Of a stretch of DNA of 64,000 nucleotides, positions 1-8,406 are shown one piece after another; positions within the stretch are counted from its first letter, which is position 1; each line of letters opens with the position of its first letter. This DNA comes from Guptibacillus spartinae (GTDB taxonomy: Bacteria > Bacillota > Bacilli > Bacillales > Guptibacillaceae), in NCBI RefSeq assembly GCF_028610625.1, contig NZ_JAQQWU010000003.1, positions 375,380 through 439,379 of the forward strand, in the 5' to 3' direction. Position numbers and translations under genes: made by a program. A model generated the notes under the pieces. It made no database searches and was not told where the DNA came from. It worked only from the letters and a program-made list of their open reading frames with translations.

Positions 1-2
1 AG

Positions 3-1484
3 CTTGGTGTTCACATCGCGGACGTAACGTATTATGTGACGGAAAACTCTCCAATTGATCAGGAAGCCCTTGATCGCGGTACGAGCGTTTATCTTGTCGA
101 TCGCGTAATTCCGATGATTCCACACCGCTTATCAAATGGAATTTGTAGTTTAAATCCTCAAGTGGATCGCTTAACGATTTCTTGTGAGATGGAAATTACA
201 ACACAGGGGGAAGTAGTGAACCATGAGATTTTCCCAAGTGTGATCCGTACAAATGAACGCATGACGTATACCGATGTGCGTAAAATTCTACAGCGTGAAG
301 ACGATGACGTGTTAGAGCGGTACAAATCTCTCGTTCCATTCTTCGATAGCATGGGAGAACTAGCTGAAATTTTAAGAAAAGGTCGTTTTGAACGAGGTGC
401 GATTGATTTTGATTTTGCAGAAGCGAAAGTGCTCGTTGATGAAGAAGGTACCCCTCAGGAGATTGTTCAACGAGAACGCTCGGTAGCTGAACGCTTAATT
501 GAAGAATTTATGCTCGTTGCTAACGAAACCGTAGCGCAACATTTTCACTTTATGGAAGTTCCGTTCATGTACCGAATTCACGAAGATCCAGATGCAGACA
601 AGCTAAATACGTTTTTTGAATTCATTACGAACTTTGGATATGTTGTAAGGGGAAATGCGAATACCGTACATCCACGTGCGCTGCAAAAGCTTCTTGAAGA
701 AGTAAAGGGAGAGCCAGAAGAAGCTGTCATAAGTAAAGTGATGCTTCGTTCGATGCAGCAGGCGAAATACTTCCCTGAAAGTCTTGGTCACTTTGGGTTA
801 TCGACAGATTTCTATACGCATTTCACATCACCAATCCGTCGTTATCCTGACTTAATCGTACACCGTTTAATCCGTACGTACCTATTTGAGAGAAAAGTGG
901 ATAACCAGACAACATCAAAGTGGGGCGAAGCGCTTGGCGAAATCGCTCAGCACGCTTCCGCAATGGAACGTCGAGCAGTTGACGCTGAACGTGAAACCGA
1001 TGATCTGAAAAAAGCTGAGTTTATGAAAGATAAAATCGGGGAAGAGTTCGAAGGTGTCATTAGTGGTGTAACGAACTTCGGTTTGTTTGTTGAATTGCCG
1101 AACACGATTGAAGGTCTCGTTCACGTTAGCTACTTAACTGATGACTACTACCACTACGACGAAGGTGCTTATGCGATGATCGGTGAACGTACCGGTAATG
1201 TGTATCGCATTGGTGATGAAATTGCCATTCGCGTCTTAAATGTCAATATTGATGAGCGAGCAATTGACTTCGAAATAGTTGGTATGAAGCCACCCAAAGA
1301 GCGTCGTCGTAGAGAAAGTCCAAAAGTGATTGAAGGCGGAAAGCGCAAGAAGCGTGGAAAGTCCTCAAATAAAACAACGGATGCTGGGAAGAAAAAGCGT
1401 AAGTTCTCTCCGCCAAAGGATGGACAGGGAACGAAAAAGAAACAGAAAAACAAAAAGAAAAAGCGTCGCAATAACAATGCTTAA
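3..1484 (+). CDS. rnr: Ribonuclease R, C-terminal part (5' end outside window)
   Basis: 3'-5' exoribonuclease of the RNase II/RNB family, which degrades structured RNA and works with tmRNA-SmpB on stalled messages. The frame is open from base 3 with no start in it, so roughly 290 N-terminal residues lie upstream (full RNase R is about 780 aa). Visible are the later two thirds of the RNB catalytic domain (first ~320 residues here), an S1 RNA-binding domain ([20 protein letters not shown], then GLVHVS), and a Lys/Arg-rich low-complexity tail of about 60 residues typical of Bacillus RNase R. smpB and ssrA follow directly, the usual Bacillus order, which supports a common role in trans-translation. 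Confidence 0.96.
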   Translation, partial: LGVHIADVTYYVTENSPIDQEALDRGTSVYLVDRVIPMIPHRLSNGICSLNPQVDRLTISCEMEITTQGEVVNHEIFPSVIRTNERMTYTDVRKILQREDDDVLERYKSLVPFFDSMGELAEILRKGRFERGAIDFDFAEAKVLVDEEGTPQEIVQRERSVAERLIEEFMLVANETVAQHFHFMEVPFMYRIHEDPDADKLNTFFEFITNFGYVVRGNANTVHPRALQKLLEEVKGEPEEAVISKVMLRSMQQAKYFPESLGHFGLSTDFYTHFTSPIRRYPDLIVHRLIRTYLFERKVDNQTTSKWGEALGEIAQHASAMERRAVDAERETDDLKKAEFMKDKIGEEFEGVISGVTNFGLFVELPNTIEGLVHVSYLTDDYYHYDEGAYAMIGERTGNVYRIGDEIAIRVLNVNIDERAIDFEIVGMKPPKERRRRESPKVIEGGKRKKRGKSSNKTTDAGKKKRKFSPPKDGQGTKKKQKNKKKKRRNNNA

Positions 1485-1506
1485 TTAGCTTAATTTTAAT
1501 CACGGC

Positions 1507-1539
1507 GGTCAGAGTAAGTCATCTTGACTTATTCTGACC
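1507..1539 (+). other. Long hairpin between rnr and smpB
   Basis: A 15-bp stem with one G-U pair (1507-1521 with 1525-1539) and a 3-nt loop. No T run follows, so it is probably not a strong terminator. It may be an RNA-stabilising or processing element between two co-transcribed genes. Confidence 0.4.
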
Positions 1540-1582
1540 AAATTGATATACTGGAGTTCGACGTTTGAGAGGGGGGACGGTC

Positions 1583-2050
1583 ATGCCAAAAGGTGATGGT
1601 GGACTCATTGCACAAAATAAGAAAGCAAGACACGATTATTCCGTTATTGAGACATATGAAGCAGGACTGGTACTACAAGGAACTGAAATCAAATCCATCA
1701 GGGCAAGACGCGTAAACCTGAAAGACTCTCACGCCATTATCCGTAAGGGAGAAATCTTTCTTCTGAATATGCACATCAATGAATATGAGCAGGGAAATCG
1801 TTTTAACCACGATCCAACCCGGACTCGTAAGCTATTGATGAAACGGAAAGAGATTGATAAGCTCATTGGCCTAACGAAAGAACAAGGCTACACGGTTATT
1901 CCATTAAAAGTCTATATTAAGAATGGTTATGCGAAAGTACTTCTTGGTCTTGCGAAGGGTAAGAAAAAGTACGATAAGCGCCAGGATCTTAAAGATAAGA
2001 CGATGAAGCGTGAAGTCGACAAAGCGTTGAAAGAACGTCAGCGGATATAG
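1583..2050 (+). CDS. smpB: SsrA-binding protein SmpB
   Basis: Small basic protein that binds tmRNA and delivers it to the empty A site of stalled ribosomes. It reads MPKGDGG and then carries the family hallmarks [16 protein letters not shown], the NxKD region, HINEYEQGN and the [15 protein letters not shown] C-terminal tail that becomes helical in the decoding centre. Length 155 aa is normal. I chose the ATG at 1583, behind the purine run GAGAGGGGGG at 1567-1576. A TTG at 1565 in the same frame would put coding sequence over that ribosome binding site. It lies between rnr and the tmRNA gene. Confidence 0.97.
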   Translation: MPKGDGGLIAQNKKARHDYSVIETYEAGLVLQGTEIKSIRARRVNLKDSHAIIRKGEIFLLNMHINEYEQGNRFNHDPTRTRKLLMKRKEIDKLIGLTKEQGYTVIPLKVYIKNGYAKVLLGLAKGKKKYDKRQDLKDKTMKREVDKALKERQRI

Positions 2051-2057
2051 TTTCCAT

Positions 2058-2085
2058 TTGAATGGAAGCTGATTTATGTTATAAT
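2058..2085 (+). promoter_or_regulatory. Probable sigma-A promoter of ssrA
   Basis: TTGAAT at 2058-2063, 16-bp spacer, perfect TATAAT at 2080-2085. Transcription would begin near 2092, giving a precursor with about 58 nt of 5' leader to be trimmed to the mature tmRNA 5' end at 2150. Confidence 0.65.
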
Positions 2086-2149
2086 TGAAGTAACCGAAAC
2101 AACATATGAAGCTTAACTGCTTACCCGTTTTCGGTTCTCATTCTTATAT

Positions 2150-2508
2150 GGGGACGTTACGGATTCGACAGGGGTAGGTCGAGCTTAAGTCGCGAGTCGA
2201 GTTGGCGAGCTACGTTAAAAACGCCATGCCTATAACTGGCAAAGAAAACAACAACTTCGCACTAGCAGCGTAAGCTGTTTTGCGGTTCCTCCCTCCATCG
2301 CCCATGTGGTAGGGTAAGGGACTCAACTTAAGTGGGATACGCCAACAATCCACCGTCTGAGGAAAGTTGGAAGAGATTAACCAGACTAGCTACAAGGAAG
2401 CCTGTCGTTGGGCTGAATTGTAGTGAAACGCTAATATAACGACTACACTCGTAGAAGCTTAAGTGCCGATACTTCTGGACGTGGGTTCGACTCCCACCGT
2501 CTCCACCA
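2150..2508 (+). ncRNA. ssrA: Transfer-messenger RNA (tmRNA)
   Basis: Starts with GGGGACGTTACGGATTCGAC and ends with the T arm and acceptor GTGGGTTCGACTCCCACCGT followed by CTCCACCA, so CCA is encoded. The ends form the tRNA-like domain. The resume-frame ORF at 2238-2270 reads GKENNNFALAA with stop TAA at 2271-2273. With the charged alanine the degradation tag is A-GKENNNFALAA, ending in the LAA signal read by ClpXP. Length about 359 nt is typical for Bacillus. smpB lies just upstream. Confidence 0.97.
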
Positions 2509-2530
2509 AATACATATTTGGTGGTTTTTT
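2503..2530 (+). terminator. Intrinsic terminator overlapping the tmRNA 3' end
   Basis: Stem CCACCAAAT (2503-2511) with ATTTGGTGG (2516-2524), a 4-nt loop, then TTTTTT at 2525-2530. The left arm is made from the last six bases of the mature tmRNA including its CCA. Confidence 0.85.
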
Positions 2531-2598
2531 ATTTGGAAAAAATCATAGCATGAAGGAAGTCTAGGACGCTTATATTGACGATCTGGGCTTTTTAAGCG

Positions 2599-3090
2599 TT
2601 ATTTTGCTTTCTCAGTATCCTTTTTATTCAGACGTTTATTGAAAGAGTCAGCTTGTGGAGTGACTTTGATCGATCCAAGCGCTTTGCCTAAACCAAACCT
2701 AGGCATATTACCATAAAGACTTTCATAATGAGAGCTCGGAAGGATATATGTTTCATGGTAAATTCCGACAGCGTGGTTGTTGCCAACTTTTTGATTAAAA
2801 TTCTTCCATGCTTTTAAATGAACTTGCCCATGGGCATATTGACGAAGATCTTCAGATGAGCGCCAGTATTGAAGAAGTAGCGTTGTTCGGAAACTGAAGA
2901 AATTTTCCATCGACAGGCAACCCAACTGCTTGTTGAGGCTAAGCTCACGAATCATGCCAGGCATTGCAAGAAAAACAGGAAGCCACTTATGCACAGCCCA
3001 CCATTGGTTGATTCGCATACCAATGAGAAAGACCACAATGTCCTCCCCTTTATCTACCGTGTAGCGCCCGCTAAAGACTTGATTTGCCAT
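2599..3090 (-). CDS. DUF4188 domain protein
   Basis: About 163 aa, matching the DUF4188 family in my judgement (MANQVFSGRYTVDKGEDIVVFLIG start, conserved INQWW, HLKAWKNFN and GNNHAVGIYHETY blocks). The family is heme-oxygenase/monooxygenase-like in size but no reaction is established. The start at 3090 is preceded by GGGAGGAAAGAGG; the same frame runs on to 3165 but lacks a ribosome binding site there. The start lies 20 bp inside the end of the upstream PadR gene, so the two are translationally coupled. The regulator probably controls this gene. Confidence 0.8.
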   Translation of the reverse strand: MANQVFSGRYTVDKGEDIVVFLIGMRINQWWAVHKWLPVFLAMPGMIRELSLNKQLGCLSMENFFSFRTTLLLQYWRSSEDLRQYAHGQVHLKAWKNFNQKVGNNHAVGIYHETYILPSSHYESLYGNMPRFGLGKALGSIKVTPQADSFNKRLNKKDTEKAK

Positions 3091-3643
3091 TCCTCTTTCC
3101 TCCCTGAAGTAAGTTTTTGGCATCATGCGTCCATTCAGAAGCTGCTTGCGTCGTCCGTATCCCATAATCTAATGTTAGTAACCAGAATTTTGCATCTTCC
3201 AGCTCCCCATACGTCCTACGGATCATTTCTTCAATGGCGTGATACGTATCTAAACGTTCCTGCAGTTTTTTTTGATAATGATCCAATTGGTTTAAGGTCG
3301 TTTTGTTACTTTGATGATGACTGAAAAAAAGTTTAAGCAAAAGCTCATTTTTTTCTACACCAATTTCCTGAATGGGCGTTTCCATCCAATTTTGAAGTGC
3401 CTGCCACCCTAATGAAGTTAATTGATATTCCTTTTTATCAGGTTTTCCAGGCTCGCTCTGCTCTTGCACCATAATGAGTTCTTCATCGAGTAGATTTTTT
3501 AGTGTCGGGTAAATTTGCCCGTAGCTAATTTTCCAGAAATGATTTAAACTTTCATCCATCATTTTTTTCATAGAATAACCCGTTTGACAGCCGATCGTTA
3601 ATAACCCGAGAATGGCATATTTTGTATGGATTTTCTTTTCCAC
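3071..3643 (-). CDS. PadR family transcriptional regulator
   Basis: About 190 aa. The N-terminal winged helix reads TKYAILGLLTIGCQTGYSMKK, then HFWKISYGQIYPTLKNLLDEELI, the PadR signature. The C-terminal half is the helical Vir_act_alpha-like dimerisation part. I favour the GTG at 3643 (VEKKIHTKY...) behind AGGGTGTGAAG, which places the family motif at the usual distance. Upstream ATG codons in frame give an atypical extension of up to 41 residues. It overlaps the DUF4188 gene by 20 bp and probably autoregulates the pair; the effector is unknown. Confidence 0.85.
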   Translation of the reverse strand: MEKKIHTKYAILGLLTIGCQTGYSMKKMMDESLNHFWKISYGQIYPTLKNLLDEELIMVQEQSEPGKPDKKEYQLTSLGWQALQNWMETPIQEIGVEKNELLLKLFFSHHQSNKTTLNQLDHYQKKLQERLDTYHAIEEMIRRTYGELEDAKFWLLTLDYGIRTTQAASEWTHDAKNLLQGGKRNGKSSL

Positions 3644-3806
3644 TTCTTCACACCCTATATCTTTTTGATACATATCATTTAGATAGATCTTACATGATTT
3701 TTTCACATAAAGGAAGCTTTTTTTATTAATTTTCTGATTTTTAATGATAATAAACAAGCCGCCCAAATGGACGACTTGTTTTATGAATCAATTCGATACT
3801 CCTTAT

Positions 3807-4697
3807 TTACTTATCATGTGAGATTGAAGAGGTAATGTAGTTAATAAACGCACGTGATGCATAAGAAATGTATTTTTCTTTTCTTAGGATAATGCCAAGG
3901 TCCCACGGGATTTCTGGGTTAACGAGTGGAATGGAAACGACATTCGTCTGGTTAATTTTCGAAAGAATGGATTTAGGGAAAAAGGTAATTCCTAGATTAT
4001 GACTGACCATATCACTAATAAAATCCCATTGAGAACTAACGTAGGAGATATGAGGTTCAAAACCAGCCAGGCGACATTGTTCAATCATCTGATCGTGTAG
4101 CATGAAGTCTTCACTAAATAGAATGATCCGCTCATTTCGTAAATCGCTAATTGAGACTTCATTTTTTTCTGCGAATGGATGTGAACTGTTCACAAAAAGC
4201 ATTAATTCTTCTTTTTTAAAGGGAAGCGTTTCAAACTTTGTTTCATCGACAGGTAAGAGTCCGACTGCAAAATCCAGTTCACCGTCAAGAATTTTTTGTT
4301 GCGCAATGTTAGCTCCGTGCTCCATTAGTTCAATCGTGATATTAGGATTGAGTTCTTGAAACCCCTTCAAAATTTTAGGGAAGTAGAGGGCTCCGATCAA
4401 TGGGGGAAGGCCAATTTTAATGTGTCCTTTCTTTAAATTCATCATGTCATATAAGTGGGAAGAAAGGTCGTCAACCATGTTTAGGATTTTCTCACCTTGC
4501 AAATAGACGATTTTCCCTGCATCGGTAAGCTCACTTGATCGTGCTGAGCGATCGAGTAGTTCGACATCTAACTCAGCTTCTAAGCTTTTGACCATTTTAC
4601 TTAAGGTTGGCTGTGAGATGTAGAGTGAGTGTGAGGCTTTTGTGAAGCTCTTTTGCTTCGCTACTTCAACGAAATAGGCTAGTTGCTTAATGTCCAT
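3807..4697 (-). CDS. LysR family transcriptional regulator (CidR-like)
   Basis: 296 aa, full length for the family. N-terminal helix-turn-helix at about residues 18-37 (FTKASHSLYISQPTLSKMVK) and a LysR substrate-binding domain from about 90 onward. The sequence style (MDIKQLAYFVEVAKQKSFTKAS) is close to the CidR/YwbI group, but no cidAB homologue lies nearby. The start at 4697 has AGGAG upstream. The gene is divergent from the DJ-1/PfpI gene at 4880, which is its most likely target; a short palindrome lies in the shared 180-bp region. Confidence 0.9.
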   Translation of the reverse strand: MDIKQLAYFVEVAKQKSFTKASHSLYISQPTLSKMVKSLEAELDVELLDRSARSSELTDAGKIVYLQGEKILNMVDDLSSHLYDMMNLKKGHIKIGLPPLIGALYFPKILKGFQELNPNITIELMEHGANIAQQKILDGELDFAVGLLPVDETKFETLPFKKEELMLFVNSSHPFAEKNEVSISDLRNERIILFSEDFMLHDQMIEQCRLAGFEPHISYVSSQWDFISDMVSHNLGITFFPKSILSKINQTNVVSIPLVNPEIPWDLGIILRKEKYISYASRAFINYITSSISHDK

Positions 4698-4816
4698 TTA
4701 GAAGCTCCTGTCTCTATTCCCATCACAATGAGAAATGCATTATGGTTTATTGTAGTCGCAAATCATACGCGAATTCAACCATTGACGGGGATTCTTGCCC
4801 TATTTTGTTAGATCCG

Positions 4817-4828
4817 TTACATATGTAA
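4817..4828. promoter_or_regulatory. Palindrome in the LysR / DJ-1 divergent region
   Basis: TTACATATGTAA is a perfect 12-bp palindrome about 50 bp before the DJ-1/PfpI start. It is a candidate LysR operator half-box, but LysR sites are usually longer T-N11-A arrangements, so this is only a candidate. Confidence 0.3.
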
Positions 4829-4879
4829 AAAAGTGGGGTATTGGTATAGGTAAACAAATTTTTGTTGGAGGTGCTTGTT

Positions 4880-5440
4880 TTGAGTAAAAAAGTATTAATT
4901 CTTTCAGGTGATGCTGTTGAAGCTCTTGAAATTTTTTACCCATACTACCGTTGTCTTGAGGAAGGGTTTGACGTGACGATTGCATCACCAACCGTTAAAA
5001 AGCTCCAAACGGTATGTCATGATTTTACGGATGAAATGGAAACGTTTGTTGAAAAACAAGCCTATGGAATTGAATCACATGCTTCGTTTGCTGACATTCA
5101 GCCCTCAGAGTATGATGGATTAATCATTCCAGGCGGACGTGCCCCAGAATACATTCGAATGGACGACAATGTACCAGACATCGTGAGACATTTTTTTGAA
5201 GAAAATAAACCAGTAGGGGCCATTTGTCATGCGGCTCAGGTACTGAATGTCGTTCCAGATATCATGAAGGATCGCGAGTATACGGCGTATCCAGCTTGTA
5301 AACCAGATGTCACTGCTTGTGGCGCTACATATATTGATGAGAAAGTCCATACGCGTGATAATCTCGTCTCAGGACAGGCATGGCCGGATTTACCTGGATT
5401 TATGAAAGAATTCTTGAGATTATTGAAAAAGCGATCTTAA
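4880..5440 (+). CDS. DJ-1/PfpI family protein
   Basis: About 186 aa, one DJ-1/PfpI glutamine-amidotransferase-like domain. The nucleophile-elbow motif AICHAAQ is present (Cys followed by His, around residue 114), and the acidic partner region is GLIIPGGRAPEYIR. Family members are protease I/YhbO-like glyoxalase or deglycase stress proteins; the actual substrate is not evident. TTG at 4880 follows GGAGGTG at 4867-4873 with ideal spacing; upstream TTGs would overlap that site. It is divergently transcribed from the LysR gene and ends at a bidirectional terminator. Confidence 0.88.
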   Translation: MSKKVLILSGDAVEALEIFYPYYRCLEEGFDVTIASPTVKKLQTVCHDFTDEMETFVEKQAYGIESHASFADIQPSEYDGLIIPGGRAPEYIRMDDNVPDIVRHFFEENKPVGAICHAAQVLNVVPDIMKDREYTAYPACKPDVTACGATYIDEKVHTRDNLVSGQAWPDLPGFMKEFLRLLKKRS

Positions 5441-5464
5441 TCAATTGTGATGGAATACAGAATT

Positions 5465-5501
5465 AAAAACACGAAACGCTTTTTGAGCATTTCGTGTTTT
5501 T
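5465..5501. terminator. Bidirectional terminator
   Basis: A 12-bp perfect stem, AAAAACACGAAA (5465-5476) with TTTCGTGTTTTT (5490-5501). It serves both the DJ-1 gene and the convergent repetitive-protein gene. Confidence 0.85.
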
Positions 5502-6057
5502 AATTTGAAGGGTATTTTGTTTGACCAATGGCGGAAATGACCGCTCCTGTAGCTTGAATCCAGCTTCCGATGATATTGATATTTTCACCATCTTCGTTTC
5601 TTAATCCTTTAGCTCCAGCATAGGCTTGCAAGGAATTACCTGTAGCTTGCAGGGAATTTCCATATATACTATAAAGTACAGCTGCACTAGGGATGGATCC
5701 TAGTGCTTGAGCTAGAGAAGTAGCCCCTCCTAAAGCTTGAAGCAGGTTACCATCTATATCAAGTTTAATTTTTGTTTGTACATCAAAATCAATTAGTATG
5801 CCAGTAATAACGGTAGAGTTTCCAATCGCTTGTATTTCATTTCCTATTTTATCAAGAGAAAACTCCCTAATTGTATCAGCTAAAATGGCATTTCCCGTTG
5901 CCTGAAGCACATTTCCTATTAAATTTAAGCTGTTTAATATTTCCGTACTAATTGTAAGAAATGATGATATTCCAATAGCAGAAATAACTGTACCAGTAGC
6001 TTGAATCCATGATCCGAAGACAGCCTTTAGCTGATCTTGTTCATTTTCATTATCCAT
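5500..6057 (-). CDS. Repetitive GNxxQAxG protein (DUF6944-like)
   Basis: 185 aa built from six degenerate repeats with core G-[NS]-x-[IL]-Q-A-[TIL]-G at residues 15, 48, 72, 103, 133 and 164, i.e. a period near 31 residues with one shorter step. The first and last repeats are nearly identical (GSWIQATGTVISAIG and GSWIQATGAVISAIG). There is no signal peptide and no clear membrane helix, and it is acidic at both ends. It resembles a family of repetitive Bacillus proteins annotated only as DUF6944. Function is unknown. A regular small-residue/hydrophobic repeat suggests a solenoid or helical-hairpin array. Confidence 0.75.
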   Translation of the reverse strand: MDNENEQDQLKAVFGSWIQATGTVISAIGISSFLTISTEILNSLNLIGNVLQATGNAILADTIREFSLDKIGNEIQAIGNSTVITGILIDFDVQTKIKLDIDGNLLQALGGATSLAQALGSIPSAAVLYSIYGNSLQATGNSLQAYAGAKGLRNEDGENINIIGSWIQATGAVISAIGQTKYPSN

Positions 6058-6137
6058 AGCTTTACCGCCTACTCTATTGTTCTCCTTAATGTATACTATA
6101 CACGCTAGCCACTTCTTGTTAATGAATGTCAGTATGA

Positions 6138-6174
6138 ACCTCCTTAGTTAAGATCATCATATAGCTAAGGAGGT
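6138..6174 (+). promoter_or_regulatory. Hairpin sequestering the DUF1540 ribosome binding site
   Basis: Left arm 6138-6150 and right arm 6162-6174 pair over 13 bp with a single G-U pair and an 11-nt loop. The right arm contains CTAAGGAGGT, the Shine-Dalgarno sequence of the gene starting at 6182. In the folded RNA the ribosome binding site is fully buried. Confidence 0.65.
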
Positions 6175-6181
6175 GAAGGGA

Positions 6182-6340
6182 ATGGCATTAGATGTATTGT
6201 GCGAAGTCGCAAACTGCGTTCACAATCGTAATGGGAAAAACTGTGGAGCAGACGAAATCTATGTTGTCAGTCATCAGGGGAATAAAGCAAGTAATAGTGA
6301 AGAAACCGATTGTAAAACATTTGAGCCTGGTACCCTTTAA
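6182..6340 (+). CDS. DUF1540 domain protein, 52 aa
   Basis: Too short for ordinary ORF thresholds but clearly real. It reads MALDVLCEVANCVHN and ends CKTFEPGTL, with the DUF1540 pattern of four conserved cysteines in order (CEVANC, NCGA, TDCKTF), which suggests a small zinc-binding fold. The Shine-Dalgarno AAGGAGGTGA is as strong as possible but lies in the right arm of a long hairpin. DUF1540 proteins are frequent in spore formers; the function is unknown. Confidence 0.85.
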   Translation: MALDVLCEVANCVHNRNGKNCGADEIYVVSHQGNKASNSEETDCKTFEPGTL

Positions 6341-6367
6341 ACGCTTCCAAGCATGATGAATAAAACC

Positions 6368-6395
6368 GAAGCCGTCCTCATGAGAGGGCGGCTTC
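6368..6395 (+). terminator. Intrinsic terminator after the DUF1540 gene
   Basis: An 11-bp stem GAAGCCGTCCT / AGGGCGGCTTC (one G-U pair) with a 6-nt loop. The following T tract is weak. Confidence 0.6.
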
Positions 6396-6465
6396 TCATG
6401 GTTTTAAAGCCATGGTGGATCACAATCATTCCATTAATCCGAACGTTCGCAAAAAGTTTACAATT

Positions 6466-6480
6466 TAATTTCAGATAATT
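6466..6480 (+). promoter_or_regulatory. CodY-like box upstream of ilvD
   Basis: TAATTTCAGATAATT matches 12 of 15 positions of the CodY consensus AATTTTCWGAAAATT. It lies 99 bp before the ilvD start. Branched-chain amino acid genes are classical CodY targets, so repression in rich medium is likely. Confidence 0.55.
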
Positions 6481-6578
6481 GTTTGCGTTAAAGTGCGAAA
6501 ACTAGTATCATCAAAGAATATAAATTTTGAATTCATTAAATTGTCTAACTTTATAAGTGATTTGGAAGGGTGATTGGA

Positions 6579-8273
6579 ATGGAAGGTAAAAAAGATCTTC
6601 GAATCAGAAGTAAAGTAATCAGTGAAGGTGTCAACCGCGTACCTAACCGCTCCATGCTTCGAGCAGTCGGTTTTACAGATGAAGATTTTAAAAAACCAAT
6701 GATTGGTGTAGCAAGTACGTGGAGTGAAGTTACACCGTGCAATGTACATATTGATCGCCTTGCGCGTGAAGCAAAAGCGGGGGCTAAGGATAATGGCGGC
6801 GCGCCAATGATTTTTAATACGATTACTGTTTCTGATGGGATTGCAATGGGCCATGAGGGAATGTTCTACTCTTTGCCAAGTCGTGAGATCATTGCGGATT
6901 CAATTGAAACGGTTACGAATGCGGAACGTCTTGATGGTGTTGTCGCCATTGGGGGCTGTGATAAAACAACGCCTGGATGCTTAATTGCAATTGGTCGAAT
7001 GAATATTCCTTCGGTTTATGTGTACGGAGGAACGATCCAGCCAGGTAAACTGAATGGAAATGATATCGACATTGTTTCTTCATTTGAGGCAGTTGGCCAA
7101 TACCAGGCGGGAACAATTAATGATGAAGAGCTACACAAAGTGGAATGTTCTGCATGTCCGGGCGCAGGAGCATGTGGTGGCATGTATACCGCAAACACAA
7201 TGGCTTCTGCAGTGGAAGCACTCGGAATGAGTATTCCTGGATCCTCCTCGACGCCTGCTGTCAATGACTATAAAGAGTCAGAATGTCGTCAAGCGGGCGA
7301 GTTAGTGGTTTCTCTTCTTGAAAAAGAAATTTACCCTCGTGATATTATGACAAAAGAAGCATTTGAGAATGCAATCACGGTTGTCATGGCTCTCGGTGGT
7401 TCAACAAATGCGTTCTTGCATTTAACAGCAATGGCTCACTCAGCTGGAGTGGATTTATCATTAGATGATTTCGAGCGCGTTCGCGAACGTGTTCCATACA
7501 TTGCGGATATGAAGCCAAGCGGAAAATATGTGATGCAGGATCTATACGAGATCGGTGGCGTACCGGCCGTTATGAAGCTTCTTCATGAGCATGGTTTGCT
7601 TCACGGCGACTGCCTGACAGTAACAGGTAAAACAGTGGCAGAAAACCTTGCTGAAGCACCTTCTCTGAAAGAAGGACAAGAAATCATTCGCTCTCTAAAT
7701 AATCCTATTAAAGAAAGCGGCCCACTTGTTGTTCTTCGAGGGAATCTAGCTCCTGAAGGTTCAGTTGCAAAAATGTCTGGTCAGAAAATCAGTCATTTTG
7801 AAGGACCTGCTCGCGTTTATAATAACGAAGCAGAAGCAACGGCAGCGATTGAAGCGGACGATATTAAAGAAGGAGACGTTCTTGTCATCCGGAATGTAGG
7901 TCCAAAAGGCGGACCGGGTATGCCAGAGATGCTTTCCATTACTTCCATGATCGTTGGAAAAGGATTGAACGGGAAAGTAGCGCTTATGACAGATGGTCGT
8001 TTCTCTGGTGGTTCGCACGGATTTGTGATCGGACACGTTTCGCCAGAAGCCTTTGTTGGTGGACCAATTGGCCTCTTGAAAGAAGGCGACACGATTACGA
8101 TTGATAGTGACAAGCAACAAATCAATTTTGACGTTACAGACGAAGAATTGGAGCGTCGCCGTGCTGAATGGGTACGTCCTGAGCTTCGCTATAAGACAGG
8201 CATTCTCGGTAAATACGCAAGACTCGTATCTTCGTCGGCTAAAGGCGCAGTAACGGATTTAGATCTTGAATAA
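6579..8273 (+). CDS. ilvD: Dihydroxy-acid dehydratase
   Basis: Converts 2,3-dihydroxy-isovalerate and its C6 homologue to the 2-oxo acids in valine, isoleucine and leucine biosynthesis; cytoplasmic iron-sulfur enzyme. It is 564 aa, full length. Cluster and Mg-binding motifs are visible: [37 protein letters not shown], and the C-terminal [12 protein letters not shown] at 6579 follows GGAAGGG; a GTG at 6570 in frame overlaps that site. It stands alone, away from other ilv genes, behind a CodY-like box. Confidence 0.97.
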   Translation: MEGKKDLRIRSKVISEGVNRVPNRSMLRAVGFTDEDFKKPMIGVASTWSEVTPCNVHIDRLAREAKAGAKDNGGAPMIFNTITVSDGIAMGHEGMFYSLPSREIIADSIETVTNAERLDGVVAIGGCDKTTPGCLIAIGRMNIPSVYVYGGTIQPGKLNGNDIDIVSSFEAVGQYQAGTINDEELHKVECSACPGAGACGGMYTANTMASAVEALGMSIPGSSSTPAVNDYKESECRQAGELVVSLLEKEIYPRDIMTKEAFENAITVVMALGGSTNAFLHLTAMAHSAGVDLSLDDFERVRERVPYIADMKPSGKYVMQDLYEIGGVPAVMKLLHEHGLLHGDCLTVTGKTVAENLAEAPSLKEGQEIIRSLNNPIKESGPLVVLRGNLAPEGSVAKMSGQKISHFEGPARVYNNEAEATAAIEADDIKEGDVLVIRNVGPKGGPGMPEMLSITSMIVGKGLNGKVALMTDGRFSGGSHGFVIGHVSPEAFVGGPIGLLKEGDTITIDSDKQQINFDVTDEELERRRAEWVRPELRYKTGILGKYARLVSSSAKGAVTDLDLE

Positions 8274-8285
8274 CTGTTAGTGCGA

Positions 8286-8322
8286 AAGCCAGCTTCCTTC
8301 TAAGTGAAGGAGCTGGCTTTTT
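8286..8322 (+). terminator. Intrinsic terminator after ilvD
   Basis: A stem of about 14 bp, AAGCCAGC(T)TCCTTC with GAAGGAGCTGGCTT, one bulged T, followed by TTTTT. Confidence 0.85.
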
Positions 8323-8406
8323 GATTTTACTAAGAAAAGGATTTCATGAATTGGCAGAGAATGTCTTCGTATGTGTGAAAATAAAATCCAGAGAAGAGGT
8401 CTCTCT

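Noticed and set aside
1169-1503. Antisense ORFs over the 3' end of rnr
   Set aside because: They are reverse complements of the Lys/Arg-rich tail codons, giving Phe/Ser-rich nonsense; no ribosome binding sites.
6440-6450. CGAACGTTCG palindrome upstream of ilvD
   Set aside because: It lacks the 4-bp spacer of LexA boxes and has no other known match; the CodY-like box nearby explains ilvD control better.
6400-6578. T-box leader for ilvD
   Set aside because: No T-box sequence, specifier stem or antiterminator/terminator pair is visible.
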